The notes: generated by a model from the sequence alone, not told the origin. A stretch of 64,000 bases of DNA from Phycisphaerales bacterium (GCA_020847175.1 JADLCM010000024.1:18346-82345), one strand, 5' to 3'. Counted from the stretch's first letter, positions 13,771 to 30,959 are shown. Program-made: numbers and translations.

Positions 13771-14114
13771 AACGCTCTGGTTGAAGGCATCCTGCGGGCA
13801 TGCAATCGCGTCGGCAAGATCGCGGGTGCGTGGTGCGATTTCAGCCTCTTCGGACGCGCACTGCACTCGTGAGGGATCTGCGTGCGGAAGCCGGAGACGC
13901 GACTCCGCAAGCGTGAGTCCGGCGCATTTGAATGGGGGTGGTTGGGGGACGTCATCGCGGCGACTGCGGCCGTGTGATCGCGCACGCGGAGGAGATTGTG
14001 ATGAAGGGCCGAGAAGGTCCAGGTTGAAACGCGCCGCTCTCGAGCCGGGTGTTGCGTACATTCGTCGGAGATGAAAGGTGCATTGCGTGCCGATCGCCGA
14101 TCACTACCCGTCGC
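13771..14114. other. Non-coding gap between convergent genes
   Basis: About 344 bp between the TPR lipoprotein and the 3' end of carB. No gene, RNA or clean terminator was recognised. Only weak short inverted repeats are present (for example GCGGA ... TCCGC near 13881). Confidence 0.4.
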
Positions 14115-17819
<3,705 letters not shown>

Positions 17820-18017
17820 GGGTGTGAGCGGACCTCCGGCGCGACGGGCGCAAACTCGGCGAGTATAGCGCCCCCGGAGTCGAGGTTCGCCGGCGGACCG
17901 CCTGCGGCGGAGTCAACCACGCTCGCGGCGCACGCGGCAACCGAACGACCCGAATCGGTTGGGTGTGAGGCAAGAAACCGCTTGAAGCCTGCGCCCCGTT
18001 CCGCCGGCGTTGCCCGG

Positions 18018-19190
18018 TCAGGAGCGCGGCACGAACTTGGACATCGACCCACCCCGGGCGGAGAGGTAGAGTGTGCCGTCGACAAACTTGTCCGGTGTGA
18101 CGCGAGTGACTTCCGGGAGTTCGATCCGTTCGAAGACGGATCCGTCGGCGGCGCTCAGGGTGCTGAGGCTCTTGCCGTCCCAGACGAGCAGGTTCGAGCG
18201 GCGCATGCCGATGACGGTGCCGCTGACCTTGTCGTTCGACCAGAGCTCGGCGCCCGTCGCCTGGTCGAAGGCGGTGAGACCTTGGCCGCCGATCGTGCAG
18301 TACAACACGCCGTCGTGGGCGGTGGGCTGGGTGCGGAGGGGCGCCCCGGTGCGTTTGCGCCACACCTCGCGCCCGTTCGCCGGGTCGAAGGCGTAGAGGG
18401 ACTGATCGAGGCTCGCCACGAAGAGCAGCGAGTCGCCGACCACGGGGTTGCAATCGACGCCCTTGAACATCTTGGCCATCGAGACGGCGCCGCCGGTGCC
18501 GGCATCGACGACGGCGAGCTGCCCCGCCCGGCTGACGCCCGCAACCGCCGAACCCACGGGCACCGGCCCGAACTCCACAGCGCCCTGGAGGTCAAAGCCC
18601 CACAGTTTGCCGTTTGCCCGCAGGTCATGGGCCAGGAGTTCTCCTGACGGCGTGCCGTAGACCAGCACGTTTCCGGCGACGACGGGGCCTGTGTTGACGA
18701 CCTTCTCGTAGTTCTGGCGGGTAATCAGCGCGCCGGTCTCGGGGTCGAGCGCGTAGACGGCCGACTCGCTGGAGACGAACAGCGCGGGGCGGCCCAAGTA
18801 CTCTCCCAGCCGGAGGCTCAGGAACTTGGTGAGGCGGGTGGCGAGCACCTCGCTCCAGACGCGCGCGCCCGAACTCGCGTCGAGCGCGGAAACCGCGCTG
18901 CCGGATTCCATCACGTAGATCAGCTTCGGTGAGATCAGGAAGTCGGTGATGCGCTCGCCCGCCGTGATGTACGGGAAGTTCGTCCAGTCGCGCCGGTACC
19001 CCACCTTGGCGTAATCCGCGTCATTGACCGTGAGCGGCGTGACGTTGGCGGCCCGGGAGCGACCACTCCCGGAGAACCGTCCGATGCCGCACCCGCCGAG
19101 AACCAGGGAAAGCCCGGCAAGCGCGATGAGCGCCGGAGCGGCGGAGCGCCTCGAACCCGTAGCCAGTTGCCGACGCCATGCACTCTTCAT
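18018..19190 (-). CDS. PQQ-like beta-propeller lipoprotein (BamB-like fold)
   Basis: A 390-residue lipoprotein with lipobox LVLGGC (Cys34). From about residue 70 it consists of repeated beta-propeller blades with the outer-membrane-assembly/PQQ signature (ALDASSGARVW, ALDPETGAL, AFDPANGREVW, AFDQATGAELW). BamB uses such a propeller to bind BamA at the outer membrane, but many planctomycete paralogues have no known role, so BamB identity is not claimed. The ATG at 19190 has AAGGAAGG upstream and starts the signal peptide. It is divergent from an ABC ATPase gene. Confidence 0.85.
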   Translation of the reverse strand: MKSAWRRQLATGSRRSAAPALIALAGLSLVLGGCGIGRFSGSGRSRAANVTPLTVNDADYAKVGYRRDWTNFPYITAGERITDFLISPKLIYVMESGSAVSALDASSGARVWSEVLATRLTKFLSLRLGEYLGRPALFVSSESAVYALDPETGALITRQNYEKVVNTGPVVAGNVLVYGTPSGELLAHDLRANGKLWGFDLQGAVEFGPVPVGSAVAGVSRAGQLAVVDAGTGGAVSMAKMFKGVDCNPVVGDSLLFVASLDQSLYAFDPANGREVWRKRTGAPLRTQPTAHDGVLYCTIGGQGLTAFDQATGAELWSNDKVSGTVIGMRRSNLLVWDGKSLSTLSAADGSVFERIELPEVTRVTPDKFVDGTLYLSARGGSMSKFVPRS

Positions 19191-19402
19191 GCGCTCGCCT
19201 TCCTTCGATGTCCCCGGCCGGGGCGCGGGGTGGGGCAGAACGATACGCCCCGCCTTGGGTCCCGGATGCCGCGCAGTATGAGAACCCCGGGCGGGATGGT
19301 CAAGGCGCGGGGGCGCCAGGGCGAAGGAGCGAGCACACGGCGAATCGGAGCCGTGCCGGCCGGTTCGGGGCCCGGATATCCTCACCCTCCTTCGAGGTCG
19401 TC

Positions 19403-20134
19403 ATGCTGCTCGCCGCCGAAAACCTGCACAAGACGTACCGGCTCGGGCGCGTCAACGTGCCGGTGCTGCGCGGCGCGAGCATCGGGGTCGAAGCAGGAGA
19501 ATGGGTGGGAGTCCTCGGCTCAAGCGGAAGCGGCAAGAGCACGCTGCTCCACCTCCTCGGCGGGCTCGACCGACCGGATGCAACCCGGACCCGGCCCGCC
19601 GGCGTCGTCCGCTACCAAGGTCGGTCGCTCGCGGAGATGTCTCCCCGCGACCTGGACCGGCATCGCGCGCTCGCGGTGGGGTTTGTCTTCCAGTTCTACC
19701 ACCTGCTCCCCGAGCTCAACGTCTTGGAGAATGTGCTTTCTCCGGCGATGGTGGCACGCGGGCGGCTGGGGTACCTTCGTTCGCGGGGCGAACTGCGCCG
19801 CCAGGCCGAGGGGTTGCTCACCGAACTCGGGCTGGCCCACCGGCTCCGCCACCGTTCCGCCGAACTCTCGGGCGGGGAGCGTCAGCGCGTCGCCATCGCC
19901 AGGGCCCTCATCAACCGGCCCAGGCTTCTCCTGGCCGACGAACCTACGGGGAATCTGGACCAGATGACCGGCGACGGGGTGCTTGAGTCCATCGCCCGCC
20001 TCCGCGCCGAGCGCGGCCTCACCGTCGTGATGGTCACGCACGATGCGCGCGTTGCAGCCCGGGCCGACCGCGTGGTCTCGATCCGCGACGGCAGGGTCGA
20101 AGCGGCGGGCCCGGGGTCGGAGTCCGCTGCCTGA
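19403..20134 (+). CDS. ABC transporter ATP-binding protein, LolD/MacB-like
   Basis: A 243-residue ATPase with Walker A (GSSGSGKST), Q-loop (FVFQFYHLLPELNVLENV), signature LSGGERQRVAIARAL, Walker B (LLLADEPTGNLD) and the switch His (THDARVA). The LLPELNVLENV and EPTGNLD wording fits the LolD/MacB/FtsE group, which powers lipoprotein release or efflux through FtsX-type permeases. No permease gene is adjacent, so the partner must lie elsewhere. The ATG at 19403 has GAGG upstream and homology begins there; the frame before it is the 5' region of the divergent gene. Confidence 0.92.
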   Translation: MLLAAENLHKTYRLGRVNVPVLRGASIGVEAGEWVGVLGSSGSGKSTLLHLLGGLDRPDATRTRPAGVVRYQGRSLAEMSPRDLDRHRALAVGFVFQFYHLLPELNVLENVLSPAMVARGRLGYLRSRGELRRQAEGLLTELGLAHRLRHRSAELSGGERQRVAIARALINRPRLLLADEPTGNLDQMTGDGVLESIARLRAERGLTVVMVTHDARVAARADRVVSIRDGRVEAAGPGSESAA

Positions 20135-20204
20135 GCACACCGGTGTGTGCGTGCGAGGAGCGAGAAGCCCGGCTATCCTCCCCCTCGTGGAGGTTTGTTC
20201 CGCC

Positions 20205-21050
20205 GTGATCCCGACGCGCCCAGATGAATCGGACCTGCCAGCCATCGAACTGGGGTCGTCGCGCGCCTCGGTGGTGGGGCCGACCGGGCGTCCCGTCGCG
20301 GTCGACATTCTGGAGGCAGGCGGGGGGCGCCCTGTGATCTTCCTCAGCGGGCTCATCGGCCAGAACCTGCACTGGGTGCCGGTCATCCGGCGCGCTGCCC
20401 GGAGCGCACGGTGCATGGCGGTGCAGGTGCCGCTGCTGGAACTCCACGGCGACGACTGCGGAGTTCCCGGCGTCCGCGATATGATCGCCGGATTCATCCG
20501 CAGTACTCTGCGGTGCCCCGCAACGCTTGTGGGCAGCTCGTTCGGCGGGCACGTGGCCCTTCGCGTCGCGATCGAACAGCCCGAACTGGTTGATGGTCTT
20601 GTGCTCACGGGGTCGAGCGGGTTGGCCGAGAAGCCGATCCTCGGCGCGGAGATGCCACAGAAGTCGCGCGACTACATCGAAGAGAAGGTGGCCGAGCTCT
20701 TCCACGATCGGGCCCGCATGTCGCAGAGCGATGTGGACCGGGCGCACTCCGAGCTGAACGACCGGTCGAAGGCTCGCGCCATGATCCGGCTCAGCCGCTC
20801 CTGCCGGCGTGACCACGTGGGCGACGAACTGCACCGCATCAAGGCGCCGACCCTGGTGCTCTGGGGGCGCCAGGACATCGTCACGCCCCCGGAGGCCGCG
20901 AGCGAGTTCGCCGAGCGCATCCCGGATGCCCGTCTCGTCTGGCTGGAGCGATGCGGCCACGCGCCGATGATTGAACGGCCCGACGAGTTCTCCGACGCGC
21001 TGGTTTCCTTCGTGGGCGAGCTCAACGCGGCCTCGCCCCGGCGGGCCTGA
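20205..21050 (+). CDS. Alpha/beta-hydrolase
   Basis: A protein of about 281 residues with an alpha/beta-hydrolase core: oxyanion region (VIFLSGLIG), nucleophile elbow GSSFGGH, an acid in WGRQDIV and a catalytic His in RCGHAPM. The substrate is unknown; the spacing resembles esterases and C-C hydrolases. The start is set at GTG 20205, with GGAGG 11 nt upstream. A GTG at 20187 is possible, and the longer frame overlaps the ABC gene. It ends 3 bp before the GH3-family gene, so the two are likely co-transcribed and perhaps act on related acyl compounds (inference). Confidence 0.88.
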   Translation: MIPTRPDESDLPAIELGSSRASVVGPTGRPVAVDILEAGGGRPVIFLSGLIGQNLHWVPVIRRAARSARCMAVQVPLLELHGDDCGVPGVRDMIAGFIRSTLRCPATLVGSSFGGHVALRVAIEQPELVDGLVLTGSSGLAEKPILGAEMPQKSRDYIEEKVAELFHDRARMSQSDVDRAHSELNDRSKARAMIRLSRSCRRDHVGDELHRIKAPTLVLWGRQDIVTPPEAASEFAERIPDARLVWLERCGHAPMIERPDEFSDALVSFVGELNAASPRRA

Positions 21051-21053
21051 GCC

Positions 21054-22739
21054 GTGCTGGGTCACACGGTGGCGGGTGTGCCCGCGCTCACCAAGGCAGC
21101 GGCTTCTGCGGGCGCACCGGGGCGCTGGACAAGCGCGATCGGCGCGGGCCTTGAGGCTCGCATCGGGGTGCGGGCGGGCCGACTCTCCGACGTGGAGTTC
21201 TGGCGCTCGCGCACCGCGGCACTCCAGCGCCGCCAGCTCCGCAACCTGCTCCGGGCGGCGCGGCACACCGAGTTCGGGCGCACGCGCGGGTTCGCGCGGC
21301 TCGCCCGTCTCCCCCTGCGCGACCTTGCGCGTGCCTACCGCGAGGCGACCCCCGTTGCCGACTGGTACGCCTTCGCCCCGTTGATTCAGCGCATGCGGGA
21401 AGGGGGCGAGCCCGACCTGCTCTGGCCGGGCCTCGTGCGCGACTTCGCCCAGACCAGCGGGACGACCGCGGGCGACAAGTTCATCCCCGTGTCGCGGCAG
21501 ATGCTCCACAGCAACTTCCGCGCGAGCCTCGACATCTTCGGCAACCTCACCCGCTTCGGCATGTCGCTCCCCTGGCTGCTCGGGGGCAAGTGCCTGTTCC
21601 TGGGTGGTTCCAGCGATGTCAGGGCCAACGAGCACGGCATCCGCACGGGAGACCTCTCCGGCCTGGTCACGCCGCTCATCCGCTGGCCGCTCTCCGAGGT
21701 CTACCTCCCCGGGCACGACATCGCGCTCATGGATCACTGGCCGACGAAGATCGAGGCGATGGCCCGCGCGTGCATCGACGAGGATGTCCGCATGATCAGC
21801 GGCATGTGCTCGTGGGGCCTCGTGCTCTTTGAGGCCGTGCTGCAACTCGCCCGCGCCCAGGGGCGCCCGGCGTCGTGCGTGCGCGATATCTGGCCCCACC
21901 TCGACCTTTTCGTCCACGGCGGCGTGAAATATGCCCCGTTCCTGCCCCGCGTCAACCGGGTGGTCTTCGGCGACGAGCGAACCGACTTCCCGTTCCGCAT
22001 CGAGCTCTACCCGGCCAGCGAGGGGTTCATCGCGATCCAGGACACTCCGGGCGAACCCGGCCTGCGGCTCTGCTCGGACATCGGCGTGTACTACGAGTTC
22101 GTACCGCTCGAAGAAATCGACACCCCCGGCGCCCGGGCGTTCACCTGCGATGAAGTGGAGCGGGGGCAGAAGTATGTCGTGGTGATGAGCACGTGCGCCG
22201 GGCTCTGGCGCTACATCATCGGTGATGTCGTGGAGTTTGACGACATCCCGGGCGCGTTCGATGGTGCGCACCCGGGCACCGGCCCCTGTCGCCTGCGGAT
22301 CGTCGGGCGGCACCGGCACTTCATCAACGCGTTCGGCGAGAATCTCATCGTGGAGCACATCGAGAACGCGGTCGCGGATGCCGCCCGTGCCGCGGGGCTG
22401 ACGGTGGGGGAGTTCACGGCGGCGCCCGTCTATCCGGGAGGGGCCCGCCGCGCCGGCCTCGAACTCGCCGCGGAGTTTGAGGGACCGTGCCCCCAGGAGA
22501 GCATCATCGCTCGCTTTGCGCTCGCGTTCGATGCCTCGCTCAAGGCGCAGAACGTGGATTACACGACGAAACGCACGGACGGGCTCGGCATGGCCCCCCC
22601 GACGGTGACCCCGCTCCCGTTGGGCGCGTTCCACCGATGGATGGACTCGCGGGGCAAGCTCGGCGGGCAGCACAAGTGCCCGCGCTGCGCGAACCACCGG
22701 GAGATCATCGAAGGCGTGATCGGGCTGACCGGGCGGTGA
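21054..22739 (+). CDS. GH3-family acyl-adenylate/amide synthetase-like protein
   Basis: A 561-residue protein of the GH3 superfamily (named for plant auxin-conjugating enzymes, a branch of adenylate-forming enzymes). The ATP-binding P-loop-like motif is QTSGTTAGDKFIPVS at about residue 135. Further landmarks are the Tyr/Glu-rich middle (LYPASEGFIAIQD), the motif CAGLWRYIIGDVVEF and the C-terminal RLRIVGRHRHFINAFGE. Plant members join amino acids to acids such as indole-acetate; bacterial functions are largely unassigned. The GTG start lies 3 bp after the preceding stop. The C-terminus holds CPRCANHRE, a CxxC that could bind metal. Confidence 0.9.
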   Translation: MLGHTVAGVPALTKAAASAGAPGRWTSAIGAGLEARIGVRAGRLSDVEFWRSRTAALQRRQLRNLLRAARHTEFGRTRGFARLARLPLRDLARAYREATPVADWYAFAPLIQRMREGGEPDLLWPGLVRDFAQTSGTTAGDKFIPVSRQMLHSNFRASLDIFGNLTRFGMSLPWLLGGKCLFLGGSSDVRANEHGIRTGDLSGLVTPLIRWPLSEVYLPGHDIALMDHWPTKIEAMARACIDEDVRMISGMCSWGLVLFEAVLQLARAQGRPASCVRDIWPHLDLFVHGGVKYAPFLPRVNRVVFGDERTDFPFRIELYPASEGFIAIQDTPGEPGLRLCSDIGVYYEFVPLEEIDTPGARAFTCDEVERGQKYVVVMSTCAGLWRYIIGDVVEFDDIPGAFDGAHPGTGPCRLRIVGRHRHFINAFGENLIVEHIENAVADAARAAGLTVGEFTAAPVYPGGARRAGLELAAEFEGPCPQESIIARFALAFDASLKAQNVDYTTKRTDGLGMAPPTVTPLPLGAFHRWMDSRGKLGGQHKCPRCANHREIIEGVIGLTGR

Positions 22740-22767
22740 GCGGGGCGCGCGGAACGTACGATCCGGC

Positions 22768-23901
22768 GTGCTCGGTGTTCCCCTCCAGATCGGCCCGGTG
22801 CGCCTCGGCACGAACCTCCTGCTCGCGCCCATTGCGAGGTACTGCGACCTCGCCTTTCGCATCACATGCCGTGAGGCGAGCCGCATCTCCCCTGGCCTGG
22901 CGGGGGCCTCCACGGGCGTCGGTCTCGCTTGCACCGATCTTCTGAGCCCCGCAGGGCTGCTCCGCGGTTCGCAGCACTCGATCGACCTCGCCCGCACGCA
23001 CGATCTCGATCGCCCCGTCGGCATGCAGATTTACGGCAGCGACCCCGCGATCATGGCCGAGGGCGCGAAGTGGGCCGCGGATCACGGCGCCACGGTCGTT
23101 GACATCAACATGGGCTGCCCGGTGGACAAGGTCACCAAGACCGACGGCGGCTCCAGACTCATGTGCGATTTCGGCAAGGCTGTGCATATCGCGGAGGCCT
23201 GTCGATCGGCGCTTCCTTCCGGGGTGCCCCTGACCTGCAAGATGCGTCTCGGCTGGAGTTGCCCGGACGATGCACCCGCGCTCGCATGCCGCCTCACGGA
23301 TGTCGGCGTCGCCGCGATTACGGTGCACGGACGCACAACCGATCAGCGCTTCAAGGGCCGCGCCGATCGAGCCAAGATCAAGCGGGTCGTCGACGCGGTT
23401 CGCGCCCACACAGGCGGCCGGTCCGGCGGGCCGATTCCGGTGATCGGGAACGGTGACGTTACCGATGCCGACTCATGCCTTGGGATGATGGCCGAAACCG
23501 GGTGCGCCGGAGTGATGATCGGGCGCGGCGCGCTGTCGCACCCGTGGCTTTTTCGAGACTGCTGGGCAGCCCAAGTCCGGCGTGCAGCGCAGATGCGCGG
23601 CGAGCCGGACCCCGGCATGCCGGCCGCTCCAACTTCCGAAGAGATTATCGAGATCATCCGGAAGTACTTCCATCGGATGCTGGAGTTCCGCGACACTCAC
23701 TACGCGATGCACATGATCCGCTCGCGGATCAGTTGGATGGCCAGGCCGCTCTCGGCCCCGGGAGAACCCGGGGTCAAGCCGTTCAAGGAGGCCGTTCGCC
23801 TCGCACCCGGGCCGGCCGAGGTTGTCCGGGCGTTCGACGAGTTCATAGCCGGGGGGTTGCGGGGCGGGCTGGCGGAAGAACACGAACCCGCGGAAACATG
23901 A
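22768..23901 (+). CDS. dus: tRNA-dihydrouridine synthase (Dus family)
   Basis: A 377-residue FMN enzyme that reduces uridines in the tRNA D-loop. It has the TIM-barrel landmarks of DusB-type proteins: an opening APIARYCD-like segment, Q-IYGSDP, the catalytic Cys region DINMGCPVDKVTK, KMRLGW, TVHGRTTDQ, GNGDV and the FMN-phosphate loop GVMIGRGAL. It starts at GTG 22768, 28 bp after the GH3 gene, with no clear ribosome site, so coupling to upstream translation is likely. The paralogue type (A, B or C) is not certain; DusB is the best guess. Confidence 0.93.
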   Translation: MLGVPLQIGPVRLGTNLLLAPIARYCDLAFRITCREASRISPGLAGASTGVGLACTDLLSPAGLLRGSQHSIDLARTHDLDRPVGMQIYGSDPAIMAEGAKWAADHGATVVDINMGCPVDKVTKTDGGSRLMCDFGKAVHIAEACRSALPSGVPLTCKMRLGWSCPDDAPALACRLTDVGVAAITVHGRTTDQRFKGRADRAKIKRVVDAVRAHTGGRSGGPIPVIGNGDVTDADSCLGMMAETGCAGVMIGRGALSHPWLFRDCWAAQVRRAAQMRGEPDPGMPAAPTSEEIIEIIRKYFHRMLEFRDTHYAMHMIRSRISWMARPLSAPGEPGVKPFKEAVRLAPGPAEVVRAFDEFIAGGLRGGLAEEHEPAET

Positions 23902-23907
23902 GGTTTC

Positions 23908-23937
23908 TTGCCCCCCGGCATGGGGCGTGCCTACAGT
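23908..23937 (+). promoter_or_regulatory. Possible sigma-70 promoter for the rplKA operon
   Basis: TTGCCC and TACAGT are spaced by 18 bp in the 164-bp gap before rplK. The predicted start near 23944 leaves a ~120-nt leader. The match is modest and the spacer is GC-rich. Confidence 0.3.
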
Positions 23938-24065
23938 GGGGGCCCGCCAAGAGAGGTCGCGGCGGGCACAACCCGGAAACCGTTTGACTACCGAGTCGGT
24001 CCGGCGCACTGGCCGCGACGGACGCGAGGGAAAGCCCTCACGGCTGGGTAGGAGGTGGAGGACCC

Positions 24066-24494
24066 ATGGCCAAGAAAGAAGTTACGCACATCTTCAAAAT
24101 CATGGCCGAAGGCGGCAAGGCGACGCCTGCGCCGCCGCTCGGCCCGGTGCTGGGTGCCAAGGGTGTCAACCCCGGGCAGTTCATCCAGCAGTTCAACGCG
24201 GCTACGGCCAAGCTCAACGGTCGGGTGGTCGCGTGCATTGTGACCGCCTACAGCGACCGCACCTTCACCTTCGAGGTGAAGAGCTCCCCCTGCTCGGTGC
24301 TCATCAAGGATGCCCTGAAGCTTGAGAAGGGATCGGGCGAGCCCAACAAGAACAAGGTGGGCAAGCTCACCCGCGAGCAGGTGAAGAAGATCGCGGCGGA
24401 GAAGATGACTGACCTCAACTGTGACTCGGTCGACGCGGCCTGCCGCGTGGTCGAGGGCACCGCCCGTTCGATGGGCGTGACGGTGGAGAACTAA
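24066..24494 (+). CDS. rplK: 50S ribosomal protein L11
   Basis: A 142-residue ribosomal protein of the GTPase-associated centre; it binds 23S rRNA helices 43/44 and contacts elongation factors. Key segments are the N-terminal PAPPLGPVLGAKGVN loop, which includes the thiostrepton-site prolines, and the C-terminal CRVVEGTARSMGV. The start ATG has GGAGGTGGAGG just upstream. It opens the conserved order rplK-rplA-rplJ-rplL-rpoB-rpoC. Confidence 0.98.
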   Translation: MAKKEVTHIFKIMAEGGKATPAPPLGPVLGAKGVNPGQFIQQFNAATAKLNGRVVACIVTAYSDRTFTFEVKSSPCSVLIKDALKLEKGSGEPNKNKVGKLTREQVKKIAAEKMTDLNCDSVDAACRVVEGTARSMGVTVEN

Positions 24495-24497
24495 GCC

Positions 24498-25196
24498 ATG
24501 CCGACACTCTCCCGTCGACGGAAGGAAAACGCCAAGATCGCCCCCGCTGCGGCATTGACTGCGGCCGAGGCCGTCGCGGCGGTCAAGAAGTTCAAGGGCA
24601 CGAAGTTTGACCAGACGGTCAACATCTGCATGCATCTGGGCGTCGATCCCAAGCAGGCCGATCAGGCGCTGCGCGGGTCGATCGCGTTGCCCAAGGGCAT
24701 CGGCAAGACCAAGCGCGTCGTGGCGTTCTGCTCGTCTGACCAGGTCGCGGCGTGCGCCGCCGCGGGCGCGGTCAAGGCGGGGGGCGAAGATCTCGTGGGT
24801 GAGATCGAGAAGGGGTGGATGGACTTCGACGTCGCGGTCGCCAGTCCCGACATGATGCGCATCATCAGCAAGCTCGGTAAGGTCCTGGGCCCCAAGGGCC
24901 TCATGCCTAGCCCCAAGGCTGGCACAGTGACCAAGGACGTTGCCGGGGCGGTCAAGGAATACTCCGCCGGCAAGGTTGAGTACCGCACCGATACTGGCGG
25001 CAACGTGCACGGCGTCGTGGGCAAGATGAGCTTCAGCGAGGGTGACCTCGTTGCGAACGTCGAGTATTTCATCAGCGCGATCGAGCGGGTCCGCCCTTCG
25101 ACCGCCAAGGGCGTGTACATCAAGCGCATCACTCTCAGCGGCACCATGACCCCGGGCGTGCAGATCAAGTACGTCGACGCGGCGGCGCAGGCCTGA
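24498..25196 (+). CDS. rplA: 50S ribosomal protein L1
   Basis: A 232-residue protein of the L1 stalk, which helps release deacylated tRNA and in many bacteria represses its own rplKA mRNA. Conserved parts are the FDQTVNICMHLGVDPKQADQ strand-helix region, the KVLGPKGLMPSPKAGTV signature and the C-terminal KGVYIKRITLSGTMTPGV. The start lies 3 bp after rplK, so the genes are coupled. Confidence 0.98.
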   Translation: MPTLSRRRKENAKIAPAAALTAAEAVAAVKKFKGTKFDQTVNICMHLGVDPKQADQALRGSIALPKGIGKTKRVVAFCSSDQVAACAAAGAVKAGGEDLVGEIEKGWMDFDVAVASPDMMRIISKLGKVLGPKGLMPSPKAGTVTKDVAGAVKEYSAGKVEYRTDTGGNVHGVVGKMSFSEGDLVANVEYFISAIERVRPSTAKGVYIKRITLSGTMTPGVQIKYVDAAAQA

Positions 25197-25238
25197 CCCC
25201 CGCCAGCGCGGGCCGAGGCCCGCATCGGAGCATCACCC

Positions 25239-25781
25239 ATGTCCAAGACAGTCAAGGGCTACGTCATCAACGACTACGCCTCACGCGTGCAGGGGCACGA
25301 GAACGGCGTGCTTCTGAGCCTCCGCGGGCTCAAGGGCATTCCGACCACCAAACTGCGCAAGGATCTGCGCAAGAAGAACATCCGCATCGCCGTCGTCCGC
25401 AACTCGCTGGCCCGCAAGGCCTTCGCGGGGGGCGGGCTTGAGGGAATGCTCGCCGACGCGACCGGGCAGAGCGCGCTCGCCTTCGGGGGCGAGTCGGTCG
25501 TCGCTGTGGCCCGCGAACTCATCGATGCTCTCCGCACGAACCCGGAGATCGAACTCAAGGCGGCGGTGCTCGACGGCGTCATTTTCAAGGGCAAGGCCGG
25601 CGTCGAAGCCCTGAGCAGGTACCCCACCCGCGACGAAGCGATTGCCCAGGCCGTGGGCATTATCCTCGGGCCCGGGCGCACGCTCCTGGCCGCGGCCAAG
25701 GGGCCCGGCGCCAAGGTCGCCGGCATCGTGGCGACCATCAAGGACAAGTTGGAGAAGGGCGAGACCATCGCGGCGAAGTGA
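25239..25781 (+). CDS. rplJ: 50S ribosomal protein L10
   Basis: A 180-residue protein that anchors L7/L12 dimers on the ribosome. The N-terminal domain has LRGLKGIPTTKLRKDLRKK, and the C-terminal helix that carries L12 dimers ends IVATIKDKLEKGE. In most bacteria L10 with L12 represses its own leader. Here the gap before it is only 42 bp, leaving little room for a separate leader, while the 140 bp before rplL is longer than usual. Confidence 0.97.
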   Translation: MSKTVKGYVINDYASRVQGHENGVLLSLRGLKGIPTTKLRKDLRKKNIRIAVVRNSLARKAFAGGGLEGMLADATGQSALAFGGESVVAVARELIDALRTNPEIELKAAVLDGVIFKGKAGVEALSRYPTRDEAIAQAVGIILGPGRTLLAAAKGPGAKVAGIVATIKDKLEKGETIAAK

Positions 25782-25921
25782 TCGCCGCCTGAGACGAACA
25801 CTGTTCGACCGTGACTGGCCCACGTCCCCACCGGGGAAGGGTTAAAGAGCCGGGAATGTCCCGGAACCTCTCGCGGCGACTGGCAACGGCGGGGCGACCC
25901 GCCTTGGGAAGGTAGAGCACC

Positions 25922-26329
<408 letters not shown>

Positions 26330-26371
26330 TCGCTTGGTTCCCCTGTCGGGACACGAACACCACGCGACTTC

Positions 26372-26403
26372 GGGCCCCGTCCGACGGACGGGGCCCATTT
26401 TCT
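26372..26403 (+). terminator. Terminator/attenuator between rplL and rpoB
   Basis: A perfect 11-bp stem (GGGCCCCGTCC / GGACGGGGCCC) with a 3-nt loop is followed by ATTTTCT. It lies 43 bp after the rplL stop, where other bacteria place the partial attenuator that lowers rpoBC transcription relative to the ribosomal genes. Confidence 0.85.
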
Positions 26404-26479
26404 GTGGTTGCCACAGATTTCTTCGCGAGTAGCACCCTAAATGGGGGATTCTTGGCCGTCGTGAAGTACCTCGGGGGTC

Positions 26480-26508
26480 TGGACTTGCCCTGAGCGGGGG
26501 GGTACACT
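26480..26508 (+). promoter_or_regulatory. Candidate sigma-70 promoter of rpoB
   Basis: TGGACT and TACACT are separated by 17 bp, downstream of the rplL terminator and ~125 bp before the rpoB start. The -35 box matches TTGACA at 4 of 6 and the -10 box matches TATAAT at 4 of 6. Position and spacing are right; strength is inferred. Confidence 0.4.
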
Positions 26509-26631
26509 GCCAGATTCACCGCATGGCGCGGAATGGGGCAGTCTGCGCGATGATCGAAACGTTCGGACGTATCAACCAATAGGTTCGCGACCGCCGCGGC
26601 CGCGGTGGTCTTCTCATTTTGAGCGAGGTCC

Positions 26632-30564
<3,933 letters not shown>

Positions 30565-30573
30565 GAGCAAGCA

Positions 30574-30957
30574 TTGTCGACCTGGACCCAACTAGCCGAA
30601 GAGAGTCTCCATGCGGCTAAGACTTGCCATGAGCGTGGGTGCTATCGGTCCGCGGTCAGCCGGGCTTACTACACCGCCTATGCGATGATCGCAGCGTGGT
30701 TGGAACGAGCAGGCGCTTCATTTGGGAGAGAGAATCCATCTCACGCCCAGGTCGAGTCCATGTTGCAGGCATCACTCGCCCGAAGGCGGCGAAACTCCGA
30801 CGCGACTCGGGATATGGTCCGACGGCTCCGAAACCTCCGCCGATTTCGGTTGGTTTCAGACTACAGCCCCGCCGGGTACATCGACAAGGAGATCGCCCGG
30901 GCGTGCCTGCGCGACGCCTCGATTCTGACGCTGGCTCTGTCGGAAGGGAGAGTGTGA
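30574..30957 (+). CDS. HEPN-domain protein inserted between rpoB and rpoC
   Basis: A 127-residue all-helical protein resembling the HEPN family PF05168: an N-terminal helix pair with SAVSRAYYTAYAMIAAW and a late motif LRNLRRFRLVSDY, like the family's L..R..ADY. HEPN proteins are often partners of minimal nucleotidyltransferases in toxin-antitoxin pairs. The RNase motif R-x4-6-H of toxic HEPNs is not evident, so catalysis is doubtful. It starts at TTG 30574 with AGGAG 6 nt upstream, 9 bp after the rpoB stop. Codon use is less GC-biased than in rpoB (for example AGA and AAT in the FGREN segment), which suggests later arrival. The small gene that follows is probably its partner. Confidence 0.7.
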   Translation: MSTWTQLAEESLHAAKTCHERGCYRSAVSRAYYTAYAMIAAWLERAGASFGRENPSHAQVESMLQASLARRRRNSDATRDMVRRLRNLRRFRLVSDYSPAGYIDKEIARACLRDASILTLALSEGRV

Positions 30958-30959
30958 CG

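Noticed and set aside
20034..23024. A 996-codon minus-strand frame across the ABC ATPase, hydrolase, GH3 and Dus genes
   Set aside because: Spans four clear plus-strand genes; Arg/His/Asp-rich translation typical of an antisense shadow.
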